From positions 48,401 through 112,400 of the forward strand of contig NZ_JAHKQO010000019.1 in the NCBI RefSeq assembly GCF_018861065.1: 64,000 bases of DNA. Direction: 5' to 3'. The stretch comes from Paraglaciecola arctica. GTDB taxonomy: Bacteria > Pseudomonadota > Gammaproteobacteria > Enterobacterales > Alteromonadaceae. Both the position numbers and the translations under genes were made by a program. The notes below the pieces were generated by a model, which saw only the letters and a list, made by a program, of their open reading frames with translations, searched no databases and was not told the origin of the DNA. Below, in pieces: positions 19,770 to 28,077 of the stretch (position 1 is its first letter; every line of letters begins with the position of its first letter).

Positions 19770-20660
19770 TTAGTAAGAACGATGGATAACAAAGTCGGTG
19801 AACGACATCAACATCTGGGTATTGTAAGGCAAAGCGCGCAAAGCTTGAAGCGCTTGTTGATGAAGATCATCGAGATAAGCCTGTGCTTGTTCCAGTCCTA
19901 GCAACGCTGGGTAGGTACTTTTGTTCTGTTGTTGGTCTGAACCTTGTGGTTTTCCTAGTACTGCAGAGTCACCTACTACATCTAAAATGTCGTCTTGCAC
20001 TTGAAACGCTAAACCAACTGTTTTTGCATAATTCAGCAAAAGTTGTCGGTTCTCTGGAGTAATGTCGGTGGCCAACGCAATTGCCATTTCTACACATGCA
20101 CTGAGCAAGGCCCCTGTCTTTTTACTGTGAAGCGCTTCGAGTTGTTGTTGGCAGATTTGTTGCCCTGTGGCCGCTAAATCCATTGCCTGACCACCACACA
20201 TACCCTTGTAACCAGCAGCGTGACTGACTATTTTTACCAACTCTATACGTTTTGCGGACAAGCTGCTGGTAATTGGATAATTGCAAAGTATTTCAAAGGC
20301 GAGAGTTTGCAATGCATCACCCGCTAAAATTGCTGTGGCTTCATCAAACTTAATATGGCATGTGGGGTGTCCACGCCTTAAATCATCATCATCCATCGCA
20401 GGTAAATCATCATGAATAAGTGAATAGGCATGAATTGCTTCTATGGCAGCAGCTGGACCATCTAGATCTTGGTCCGAAACAGAAAGCATTTTTCCAGTGG
20501 CATACACAAGAAACGGGCGCATTCTTTTACCGCCAATTAATAATGCGTATTCCATTGCTTGCTTAAGTGTTTCTGAATGGTGCGGTAAAGCATTAATCGT
20601 TTCACTTAGAGTCGCGTTAACCCTGTCGTTGCAGGTTTCTCGGAAGGCGTTCAATTGCAT
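19770..20660 (-). CDS. ispA: IspA, (2E,6E)-farnesyl diphosphate synthase
   Basis: Short-chain trans-prenyltransferase making geranyl and farnesyl diphosphate for quinones and undecaprenyl carrier. The first aspartate-rich motif is DDLPAMDDDDLRRG and the second is DDILDVVGD. GGKRMRPFLVY binds the diphosphate. ATG 20660 is chosen, giving 296 residues and starting MQLNAFRETC. The frame extends nine codons further to a TTG at 20687, which lacks support. A 126-bp gap separates it from xseB, longer than in E. coli. Confidence 0.96.
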   Translation of the reverse strand: MQLNAFRETCNDRVNATLSETINALPHHSETLKQAMEYALLIGGKRMRPFLVYATGKMLSVSDQDLDGPAAAIEAIHAYSLIHDDLPAMDDDDLRRGHPTCHIKFDEATAILAGDALQTLAFEILCNYPITSSLSAKRIELVKIVSHAAGYKGMCGGQAMDLAATGQQICQQQLEALHSKKTGALLSACVEMAIALATDITPENRQLLLNYAKTVGLAFQVQDDILDVVGDSAVLGKPQGSDQQQNKSTYPALLGLEQAQAYLDDLHQQALQALRALPYNTQMLMSFTDFVIHRSY

Positions 20661-20786
20661 TTGGTAACCTGAACTATAGAAAAGCAACCGTTCCCTTTTT
20701 GCGAGGAGTGTTGACCCACTATGAGTATAAGAAGTTGAAATAAATAAAAGTAAACCGTGTTCGACATTGCTTATCCAAGTTTCAGA

Positions 20787-21029
20787 TTAGTTATCTGATT
20801 CGAATACGTCTAAGCTTTGTTGGCCATTTTGACTGGTGAGAATTTGTACTTTTTGTTCTGCATCTTTTAGTTTCTGTTGACTGTGCCTAGCGAGCTTAAT
20901 ACCTCGCTCGAAACTTTGTAATGCGTCTTCTAAGGGCAAATCACCTTGTTCCATCTTGGATACTAAGGTTTCTAATTCTTGCATAGATTGTTCAAAGCTG
21001 AGTGATTCAGGTTTTTTTCTTGTTGTCAT
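20787..21029 (-). CDS. xseB: XseB, exodeoxyribonuclease VII small subunit
   Basis: Small helical subunit that binds XseA to form exonuclease VII. Eighty residues from the ATG at 21029. The motif FEQSMQELETLVSKMEQGDL is followed by PLEDALQSFERGIKLARH, typical of the family. The frame continues four codons upstream to a TTG, which I did not use. It begins the xseB-ispA-dxs group. The large subunit gene xseA is not in this window. Confidence 0.95.
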   Translation of the reverse strand: MTTRKKPESLSFEQSMQELETLVSKMEQGDLPLEDALQSFERGIKLARHSQQKLKDAEQKVQILTSQNGQQSLDVFESDN

Positions 21030-21335
21030 TTTTTTCTTCAACCAATTTCTGAAGTGGCACGCACCTTACCTGAGCGAAAAAAGACTTTCAAATACTTTTC
21101 AATTAGGGGGCAAAATCACATGTAAATACTGCTATTAAATACGAAAATAGTGGTGTCAAAGTCATTACCAAAATGGTTACTATAGAATTATTTAAGATTG
21201 TCGATAAAATGGGATGGAAATAGTTAATTTTGTTTACCCATTTAGTTTTGTTGTGGGTAGTTTATTTTAGCAAAAACTAGGCTATTGGTCTTTGTTATTT
21301 AGTATTTATACCTTTATTTCTATTGGGAGCATAAT
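21030..21335. other. Intergenic region between divergent xseB and pomA
   Basis: A 306-bp noncoding stretch between two divergent transcription units. Besides the sigma-28 candidate at 21181-21207 and a pomA ribosome binding site (GGGAG, 21325-21329), I see no gene. Several AT-rich stretches could hold the xseB promoter, but none is convincing. Confidence 0.6.
21181..21207 (+). promoter_or_regulatory. Candidate sigma-28 (FliA) promoter of pomAB
   Basis: TATAGAAT, an 11-bp spacer and GTCGATAA (21200-21207), compared with the consensus TAAAGTTT-N11-GCCGATAA. The -10 matches 7 of 8 positions and the -35 matches 5 of 8. It is 128 bp before the pomA start. Stator genes are commonly FliA-dependent in polar flagellates. 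Confidence 0.4.
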
Positions 21336-22100
21336 GTGGATTTAGCAACCATAATCGGTATTCTTGGTGCCATTGGGTTTGTTGTAATGGCAATGATCCA
21401 AGGTGGTGACATTGCGATGTTCATCAACGTACCTTCAATATTGATTGTATTTTGTGGCAGCTTATTTGTGGTGTTATCTCAATATACGCTAGGGCAGTTT
21501 TTTGGTGCGGGTAAAGTCGCGGGTAAAGCGTTTATGTTTAAGATCGACACCCCTGAATCGCAGATTGAAAAAATTGTGGAAATGGCAGATGCCGCACGTA
21601 AAGGTGGCTTTTTAGCGCTTGAAGAAGCTGAAATTGAAAATCCTTTTATGCAAAAAGGTGTAGATATGTTGGTTGATGGCCATGACGTAGAGGTGGTGAG
21701 GGCTACTTTAGGTAAAGATATCGCTATGACCACTGAACGCCACGAATTTGGCGCATCCATTTTTAAAGGCCTAGGTGATGTCGCACCTGCAATGGGTATG
21801 ATCGGAACCTTAGTGGGGTTGGTGGCGATGTTGTCCAACATGGATGATCCAAAATCAATTGGTCCTGCAATGGCGGTTGCGCTATTAACCACTTTATACG
21901 GTGCGATGTTAGCTAACCTGATTTGTTTACCCATATCTGTAAAGTTAAGCAATCGCGCTGATGAAGAAAAGCTCAATCAAAGTTTAGTGTTAGACGGCAT
22001 TATTGGTATTGCTGATGGACAAAATCCGCGCGTGATTGAAGGGATCTTGAAAAATTACCTTGCGGCCAGCAAACGTGGTGCTGCTGAAGAGGCAGAATAA
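21336..22100 (+). CDS. pomA: PomA, sodium-driven flagellar stator subunit A
   Basis: Inner-membrane stator protein that, with PomB, turns sodium influx into rotor torque through FliG. The 254-residue protein aligns with Vibrio PomA rather than MotA: MDLATIIGILGAIGFV at the start and GDVAPAMGMIGTLVGLVAML in the third membrane segment. It has four membrane segments. A cytoplasmic loop between segments 2 and 3 (about residues 60-145) contacts FliG. GTG is the start: GGGAG is 6 nt upstream, and the overlapping ATG at 21334 stops after three codons. Three bases separate it from pomB. Confidence 0.96.
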   Translation: MDLATIIGILGAIGFVVMAMIQGGDIAMFINVPSILIVFCGSLFVVLSQYTLGQFFGAGKVAGKAFMFKIDTPESQIEKIVEMADAARKGGFLALEEAEIENPFMQKGVDMLVDGHDVEVVRATLGKDIAMTTERHEFGASIFKGLGDVAPAMGMIGTLVGLVAMLSNMDDPKSIGPAMAVALLTTLYGAMLANLICLPISVKLSNRADEEKLNQSLVLDGIIGIADGQNPRVIEGILKNYLAASKRGAAEEAE

Positions 22101-22103
22101 CTA

Positions 22104-23021
22104 ATGGAAGACGAATGCCCTAAATGTCCCCCAGAAGGGTTACCCGCTTGGATGGGAACTTTTGCTGATTTGATGTCACTGTTGATGTGTTTCTTTGTTT
22201 TGTTGTTATCGTTTTCTGAGATGGACGTACTCAAATTCAAACAAATTGCGGGGTCGATGAAATTTGCTTTTGGGGTCCAAAATAAAATTGAAGTTAAAGA
22301 TATCCCCAAAGGAACCAGTGTTATTGCTATGGAGTTTCGACCGGGTCGTCCTGAACCTACACCCATTGATACCATTCAGCAGCAAACGATAGACATGACC
22401 CAAGAAATGTTGGAATTTCAAGCTGGTAATGAAGATTCGGCTGGTGGTCGACAAAAGCAACGCGGTGAGCAAAGAGGAGGCGCGGCGCAGCAAACTGCCA
22501 CAGAGCAGCAAACCACTAGTCAAAATGCCAGTCAAGAAGAAGTAGATGAACGCACTCGTAAAGTTGCCCAGCAATTAGAAAAACAAATTGTAGACGGGGC
22601 TATTGAAATGGAATCTTTAGGTCAACAGATTACTATCCGTATTCGAGAAAATGGTTCCTTTTCTGCAGGGTCCGCGTTTTTACAACCTCAGTTTGTGCCC
22701 ATCTTACGTAAAATAGGTGCGTTGCTAGCTGAAATGCCTGGTGATATTGAGGTGTCTGGGCACAGTGATAGTCAACAAATATCAAATGAGTTATATCGTT
22801 CTAATTGGGATCTATCTGCACAACGAGCGGTTGCGGTGGCCGAAGAGCTAAGACGCGCTCCCGGCTTCGATGAAAGCAGAATGTCTGTAGTGGGTAAGGC
22901 CGATACGGCTCCTCTACTTGATACTGATGATGCGCAAGCTCGCAGTCGTAATCGCCGTGTTGAAATTTCTATCATTCAAGGTAAACCTAAAGTTTCAGAC
23001 CCTATATCGGTGCTTGAGTAA
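22104..23021 (+). CDS. pomB: PomB, sodium-driven flagellar stator subunit B
   Basis: Partner of PomA that anchors the stator to peptidoglycan. The 305-residue protein has one membrane segment (about residues 17-40), with the ion-binding aspartate at Asp22 (GTFADLMSLLMCFFVLLLS). Next comes a Gln-rich plug/linker region (about 110-155). A C-terminal OmpA-like peptidoglycan-binding domain includes VSGHSDSQQ and SRNRRVEISI. PECPKCPPEG-type N-termini are usual for PomB. The sodium type is inferred from similarity and from the Cys/Phe-rich membrane segment. Confidence 0.96.
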   Translation: MEDECPKCPPEGLPAWMGTFADLMSLLMCFFVLLLSFSEMDVLKFKQIAGSMKFAFGVQNKIEVKDIPKGTSVIAMEFRPGRPEPTPIDTIQQQTIDMTQEMLEFQAGNEDSAGGRQKQRGEQRGGAAQQTATEQQTTSQNASQEEVDERTRKVAQQLEKQIVDGAIEMESLGQQITIRIRENGSFSAGSAFLQPQFVPILRKIGALLAEMPGDIEVSGHSDSQQISNELYRSNWDLSAQRAVAVAEELRRAPGFDESRMSVVGKADTAPLLDTDDAQARSRNRRVEISIIQGKPKVSDPISVLE

Positions 23022-23050
23022 CTGTAATTCAGGTTGTTTATCCATATAGC

Positions 23051-23080
23051 AACACACAAAAAAGACTTTATGTGTTATTT
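23051..23080 (+). terminator. Weak terminator candidate after pomB
   Basis: AACACA and TGTGTT (6-bp stem, 14-nt loop) are followed by ATTTTTA. The loop is large and the stem is weak. Confidence 0.3.
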
Positions 23081-23166
23081 TTACAGTGTTAGCTAGTTCA
23101 CTTAGTCAAAGAGGCGGCATCATAATATGTCAACTAGTGCCTAAGTATTTTAAGGTCATATACGTC

Positions 23167-24423
23167 ATGTCAAAGTGTCTTTTTCTAATACTTTTAGTAT
23201 CGAGTTTCGTCAGAGCTGAAGCTGAGTTTCGGGTATCCGGATTCGGAACTATCGGGGTAGTTACCACTGATTCAGATGATTTTGGATATCGAGCCGACTT
23301 CTCAAAAACAGGAGGCGTGTTTGAAAATGATATTGATTTCGCTGAGGGCTCAAATTTAGGGTTGCAATTCGACATAATCGCCTCTGATGAAATCGATTTT
23401 GTTGTTCAAGCTGTTTACCGAGATCAGAAAAAACTTGACCTTGACTCGGCTATAAATTTGGCCTTCGTTAGGTATGCTCCTAACCCTAATTGGTCATTTA
23501 GAATTGGGCGTACCGCATATGACCTATTTTTATTAACTGAATATAGGGATATTGGATATGCCTACACTTGGGCGCATATTCCAAGTGAAATTTACGGAAT
23601 CATACCGCATCGCTATCTAGACGGCGCAGACGTAACTTTTAGTAAACCAATAGGAGATATAACTTTTGCAGCCAAGTTGTTTTATGGCGAAAACGAGTTT
23701 CCATTAACTGCTTACGGTTCCTCAAGTGCTGGGCTGTTTCGTTTGGACAACACTATAGGTTTAGCGCTGGACTTTCACTCTATGAATTGGGAGGTTGCAA
23801 TAAATCGCACTAGGCTAAAATTTGATTCTCAAGTTTCTGAGCCGTTAGTTGAGGCCCTAGTTCAAATGGATGCGCTTGTTCCTAACTTTTCCGCTATTTG
23901 GCCCAACTCCATGGAATTTGCGAGAGATATTGAAGTTGATAATAGAGACGGGATTTACACTTCTATAAGTGGTCAATATCGATTTGATTCAGTCACTGTC
24001 ATTTCAGAGCTGTCAAAAATTAGCAGTGAAAGCTTGGGTGTACCCGGTGTCGAGAGTGGCTATTTAAGTGGTATTTATCATTATAATGCTCATAATTTTT
24101 TCACTTCTTTAGCCTTCAGTGATTCAGAAGAGTTTAAACTCGAAGGCATTAATCTTGCTGCACTTGAGCAAGTACCTTTTGGGTTAGAGGCTTATGAAGG
24201 TGCTGAATTGCTGTTGAACTATTTTACCATTAATCAAAAGACATTTTCGTTAGGGTGGCGCTGGGATTTCGACCCCAATATGTCATTTAAACTGCAGCTA
24301 GATCATACCCGAATTGATAAAGGGGGCAGTACCTTTTGGCAACCCCCGACCAAAGATTATACGACGCTCAAACGCACAGGACATGTTAACGCCTTGTTTG
24401 CCAATGTGAGCTTTTTGTACTGA
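23167..24423 (+). CDS. Outer-membrane porin-like beta-barrel protein, unknown specificity
   Basis: An exported protein of 418 residues from the ATG at 23167. That start places a clean signal peptide at the front (hydrophobic LFLILLVSSF, probable cleavage after VRA). The mature part alternates polar and aromatic residues in a beta-strand pattern. It starts with FRVSGFGTIGV, contains FRIGRTAYDLFLL, and ends in an aromatic strand (FANVSFLY), as for outer-membrane barrels. I recognise no specific family. The stop codon overlaps the start of the next gene (TGATG), so it is co-translated with a PstS-like protein. A longer frame from 23086 lacks a signal peptide at its start. Confidence 0.75.
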   Translation: MSKCLFLILLVSSFVRAEAEFRVSGFGTIGVVTTDSDDFGYRADFSKTGGVFENDIDFAEGSNLGLQFDIIASDEIDFVVQAVYRDQKKLDLDSAINLAFVRYAPNPNWSFRIGRTAYDLFLLTEYRDIGYAYTWAHIPSEIYGIIPHRYLDGADVTFSKPIGDITFAAKLFYGENEFPLTAYGSSSAGLFRLDNTIGLALDFHSMNWEVAINRTRLKFDSQVSEPLVEALVQMDALVPNFSAIWPNSMEFARDIEVDNRDGIYTSISGQYRFDSVTVISELSKISSESLGVPGVESGYLSGIYHYNAHNFFTSLAFSDSEEFKLEGINLAALEQVPFGLEAYEGAELLLNYFTINQKTFSLGWRWDFDPNMSFKLQLDHTRIDKGGSTFWQPPTKDYTTLKRTGHVNALFANVSFLY

Positions 24424-24854
24424 TGTTAGCGTGCATTAAAGTATTGCTATTAATGATTGGACTTAGTTTTGCAAACTTGGTGGTTTGCAACGAGTTAGTT
24501 CTGGTAGTTCATAAGGACAATCCAACTGATGCGCTTTCTCGTTCTCAACTAATTGACTTGTATATGGGGAAATATGTGGCCTTTCCCGATGGGGCACGGG
24601 CTGTTCCTGTTGATATTGAAGAGGATTTAGAGACCAGAGAAAAGTTTTACGAACTGCTAGTGGGTATGTCTTTAGCACGAGTCAATGCCTATTGGTCTAA
24701 GGTTAAGTTCTCAGGACGTGCCCGGCCACCTACTCAACAAAAAGACGAAAAAGCCATTTTGAATTTTGTCACGCAAACCGAAAATGCAATTGCGTATGTG
24801 CACCAAAACAGTGTGACAGATGACGTTAAAGTCGTTTATCGATTTACACAGTAG
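24423..24854 (+). CDS. Small PstS-like periplasmic substrate-binding-fold protein
   Basis: A 143-residue exported protein. It has a hydrophobic signal region (about residues 5-22), then LVLVVHKDNP, which opens a PBP-like domain. LSRSQLIDLYMGKYVAFPDG and the later AILNFVTQTENAIAYV resemble the phosphate-binding PstS family. It is too short for a full two-lobe binding protein, so it is a half-sized PBP-like domain. Such proteins are often found with porin-like genes or sensor kinases. The start overlaps the stop of the porin-like gene by one base. Ligand unknown. Confidence 0.75.
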   Translation: MLACIKVLLLMIGLSFANLVVCNELVLVVHKDNPTDALSRSQLIDLYMGKYVAFPDGARAVPVDIEEDLETREKFYELLVGMSLARVNAYWSKVKFSGRARPPTQQKDEKAILNFVTQTENAIAYVHQNSVTDDVKVVYRFTQ

Positions 24855-25006
24855 CTAGAGTAGTTGAATCCGATCGTTGTCAGTTCTTATGGTTGTTATC
24901 TACAAGAACAATCCTCACGCCAGTCAGTTTTGTATCTATCGTGAGGCGCTAATATTGTTTTAGTTTGCCGCTACATCTTTTCAAACAATCAAAAAGGCCA
25001 TCTGAA

Positions 25007-25339
25007 ATGGAAACTTCCTCTTTTCAAACGCTTAAACTTCAAATCGTAGAATTGTTAAGTTTATCGAAAGATGCAATACATATTCACATTGGTATGAGTG
25101 TGTTTATACTCGCTGTAGTCGTTTGGGGAAAAGGTAAAATAACCTTTAAGTGTTTAATTCCACTATGTATTGTAGCGCTGGGGTTGGAAGTGATGGACTT
25201 GACTGATGACTTCAATTCAGTAGGTTATCTTCGCTGGGCCAATAGCCTGCATGATTTTATTAATACTGTGTTATGGCCAGTCATTATTGTTGTTTTGAAT
25301 AAGCAACTAAAAAAACATCAAAACAGCCACAATATGTAA
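25007..25339 (+). CDS. Small membrane protein of unknown function
   Basis: 110 residues from the ATG at 25007. A TTG further upstream (24965) would add 14 residues. Three hydrophobic segments are visible, at about residues 25-41, 46-60 and 80-96. Polar motifs between them include KDAIHIHIG, LEVMDLTDDF and SLHDFINT. It faintly recalls VanZ-like small membrane proteins, but I do not claim that. It lies between the PstS-like gene (152 bp upstream) and the flagellin-like gene. Confidence 0.6.
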   Translation: METSSFQTLKLQIVELLSLSKDAIHIHIGMSVFILAVVVWGKGKITFKCLIPLCIVALGLEVMDLTDDFNSVGYLRWANSLHDFINTVLWPVIIVVLNKQLKKHQNSHNM

Positions 25340-25450
25340 TGTTTTACTCATAAGTGATTATAGTTTTGAATACCTTTCGTTTACTGCATGTATTTTACAC
25401 ATATGGGGTCATTCTGCTATTATTGTTAGTATCAAATCGAGGGTATATCT

Positions 25451-26254
25451 ATGATTGGTTTTAATACTGAATCGAATACATCGTTATTGCAACAAGTGCA
25501 AAACAAGCAAGAGTCAATATTAGAGAAACTTGCTTCGGGAAAGCGGATCAATAGTGCTGCTGATGGCGCTGCCGCTCAACAAATTATTGATCGCCTGACT
25601 ACTCAGGTTGAGGGTAATCGACAGTCAATATCTAATGCTTTTGATGGTGTCTCTTTGGCTCAAGTTGCTGAAGGTGGTTTAGCCAATATTAATCAAGATG
25701 TGAATCGTATTCGAGAGCTGTCGGTGCAATCGGGTAATGGGTTGTTGAGCGACTCTGATCGTCAAGCGATTCAAGCCGAAGTTTCTCAGTTACAAGAGAA
25801 TATTTCACAAACCGTGCAACAAACAGAATTTGCAGGGAAACCATTGTTATCAAGCGAAGGTAATATTGATTTTCAAATCGGTGCGAATGCTGGACAAAAA
25901 ATTGCGGTTTCTACTAGTGATGTTTCGTCTAGCTTAAACGATATTTTGAACGTAGATTTAAGCACAGCTCAAGGTGCGGAAGATGCATTGCAGGTGGCGG
26001 ATGATGCTGCTGAGTTTGTAAACAGTGCAAGGGCTGATTTAGGTGCCACTCAAAATCAATTTGAAAGTGCTGCGCGAAACTTAACACAAACCGATGTGAA
26101 TGTATCCGCCGCAAGAAGCCGTATACAAGATACCGATTTTGCTCAGGCCACGTCTGAAAATGCTGCAGCGAGTATATTGAGCCAATCGAGCTTAGCGGTA
26201 CAAGGCATTGCTAATCAACAACAAGGCCAAGTGTTATCTTTGTTAAACGGCTAA
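25451..26254 (+). CDS. Short divergent flagellin-like protein
   Basis: A 267-residue flagellin-family protein. The N-terminal D0/D1 helices are recognisable (ILEKLASGKRINSAADGAAA, then GLANINQDVNRIRELSVQSG). The C-terminal D1/D0 ends in LSQSSLAVQGIANQQQGQVL. Only about 50 residues separate the two halves, so it has no D2/D3 surface domain. The start, MIGFNTESNTSLLQQ, differs from the usual MALSVNTN of filament flagellins, and GKRINSAADGAAA departs from GLRINSAKDDAAG. It may be a minor filament protein or a specialised flagellin. It lacks a recognisable sigma-54 or sigma-28 site and has its own terminator. Confidence 0.82.
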   Translation: MIGFNTESNTSLLQQVQNKQESILEKLASGKRINSAADGAAAQQIIDRLTTQVEGNRQSISNAFDGVSLAQVAEGGLANINQDVNRIRELSVQSGNGLLSDSDRQAIQAEVSQLQENISQTVQQTEFAGKPLLSSEGNIDFQIGANAGQKIAVSTSDVSSSLNDILNVDLSTAQGAEDALQVADDAAEFVNSARADLGATQNQFESAARNLTQTDVNVSAARSRIQDTDFAQATSENAAASILSQSSLAVQGIANQQQGQVLSLLNG

Positions 26255-26276
26255 CGTAAATGACGTTTACAAAAAG

Positions 26277-26303
26277 AAGAGTGGCGAAGCCGCTCTTTTT
26301 TTT
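26277..26303 (+). terminator. Rho-independent terminator of the flagellin-like gene
   Basis: A 9-bp stem (26277-26285 with 26289-26297, one G-U pair), GAA loop and a run of T to 26303, 22 bp after the stop codon. Confidence 0.88.
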
Positions 26304-26450
26304 GACTCAAATTAATATCCTGACTTTGATCGCTACACAATGCTAGATAGTGTTTAAAAATGCCTTAATTAATATTGCTATCCCAACTCGAATGGTTAAA
26401 ATCATATACAATACAGTGAATTATAAAAACAACAGTAGGCTGGAAGTGGA

Positions 26451-27893
26451 ATGAGCAATATTTTGATTATTAGTTCTGACATAGAGCGGGCAAATAATCT
26501 GAGTACCATTCTGACTTTTCTCGGTGAGTCCTGCTCTAGTGTCTTATTCCCTGCAGCGATGGAAACCCTTAAAAGTAAAACCGATATAACCTCGGTGTTA
26601 ATCGATGCCGCTACGCAGGACTTGGCTAGCGATATCAGTGAAAAGTTCCCACATCATCCTTTTGTTTTGGTTGGTGACTACGAAAAGTTTGAGCCCCGCA
26701 CTAATATTGTTGGTGCCATTAGAGAGCCTATAACCTATCCTGAACTGACTCAAATGTTACATCGTTGTCAGGAATACAAACGCAATCAACCGAATACTAA
26801 AACCAGCGTACACAATAAAACCCGTTTATTTAGAAGTTTAATTGGGAAAAGTGCGCAAATCCAAGGTGTCAGGCATTTAATTGAACAAGTCGCCCCCACC
26901 GAAGCTAATGTCCTAATTTTAGGAGAGTCGGGAACAGGCAAAGAGGTTATCGCTCGTAATGTTCACTTCTTATCAAACCGAACTGATAGCGTTTTTATAC
27001 CTGTCAATTGTGGCGCTATCCCTGGCGAATTACTTGAAAGTGAATTGTTTGGTCATGAAAAAGGGGCGTTTACTGGCGCTGTTAGTTCTCGAAAAGGACG
27101 TTTTGAACTAGCGGAAGGAGGCACATTATTTCTTGACGAAATAGGTGATATGCCATTACAAATGCAAGTCAAATTGCTACGTGTTTTGCAAGAACGCACT
27201 TATGAAAGAGTAGGGGGCACTAAGCCGATCCAGTGCAATGTGAGAGTGATTGCTGCTACCCATAGAGATTTAGAAGTCATGATTGAGGACGGACAATTCA
27301 GAGAAGATTTGTATTACCGTTTAAATGTATTTCCCATTGATAGCCCTGCATTACGTGACCGCAAAGAAGATATTCCGCTACTTCTACAAGAATTGGTTTC
27401 CCGATTAGAGCTTGATAACGCACAGATTAAATTCACCGCCAACGCAATGGCTTCTTTGATGGAACATAAATGGGCGGGAAATGTCCGCGAGTTATCGAAT
27501 TTAGTCGAACGTTTGATGATTTTATACCCAAACCAACTGATTGATGTAAGTGATTTACCCAGTAAATACAATCATTTAGACCTAGAAGCATACGCACCAG
27601 ATTACCCAGATGAACTATTAGAGCGCGACGCGATTAACGCTATGTTTGGTGGTGAGAGTGAAGATCTTGGAGAAAATGAAGCTGTCAATAATGAGGTCGA
27701 TCAAGGTTTGTCTACTGAATTACCGGTTGATGGACTAAACCTTAAAGAATACATATCAGACCTAGAGGTTAACCTGATAACCCAAGCCCTTGAGCAACAA
27801 GATTGGGTGGTGGCTAGAGCTGCTGAAGCCCTTGGTATGCGTCGAACCACTCTGGTTGAAAAAATGCGTAAGTATAATATTAGTAAAGATTAA
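26451..27893 (+). CDS. flrA: FlrA/FleQ, sigma-54-dependent master activator of flagellar genes
   Basis: Top regulator of polar flagellum synthesis. It activates flrBC and the early sigma-54 operons. The 480 residues have an N-terminal FleQ domain (about 1-120) without a phosphorylatable receiver motif. The AAA+ domain has Walker A GESGTGKE at 158-165 and the sigma-54 contact loop GAFTGA at 205-210. A C-terminal Fis-type helix-turn-helix follows ([17 protein letters not shown]). It stands directly upstream of flrBC. FlhG, encoded later in the locus, is known to restrain FlrA/FleQ in relatives. Confidence 0.95.
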   Translation: MSNILIISSDIERANNLSTILTFLGESCSSVLFPAAMETLKSKTDITSVLIDAATQDLASDISEKFPHHPFVLVGDYEKFEPRTNIVGAIREPITYPELTQMLHRCQEYKRNQPNTKTSVHNKTRLFRSLIGKSAQIQGVRHLIEQVAPTEANVLILGESGTGKEVIARNVHFLSNRTDSVFIPVNCGAIPGELLESELFGHEKGAFTGAVSSRKGRFELAEGGTLFLDEIGDMPLQMQVKLLRVLQERTYERVGGTKPIQCNVRVIAATHRDLEVMIEDGQFREDLYYRLNVFPIDSPALRDRKEDIPLLLQELVSRLELDNAQIKFTANAMASLMEHKWAGNVRELSNLVERLMILYPNQLIDVSDLPSKYNHLDLEAYAPDYPDELLERDAINAMFGGESEDLGENEAVNNEVDQGLSTELPVDGLNLKEYISDLEVNLITQALEQQDWVVARAAEALGMRRTTLVEKMRKYNISKD

Positions 27894-28014
27894 TCGAAAC
27901 AATTCCCGAATCCTCCTATTAATTTATAGCCTCTTAGGTGGCAGCGTCATTTCCTTGACGTTATTTACACCTCGATAATTAACATAACTCTCTGATTTAT
28001 AATGTAAATCCTGT

Positions 28015-28030
28015 TGGCATGGCATGTGCT
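28015..28030 (+). promoter_or_regulatory. Sigma-54 promoter of flrBC
   Basis: TGGCAT at -24 and GTGCT at -12, with exactly 10 bp between the invariant GG and GC. It is 48 bp before the flrB start. FlrA is the expected activator. Confidence 0.75.
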
Positions 28031-28077
28031 TTACTCTACTTGAAATTATTATGTCTATGTTTTGACGTGAGGAATGT

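Noticed and set aside
25400-25440. Sigma-54 promoter before the flagellin-like gene
   Set aside because: TGGGGTCATTCTGCT has 9 bp or fewer between GG and GC instead of 10, so it does not fit.
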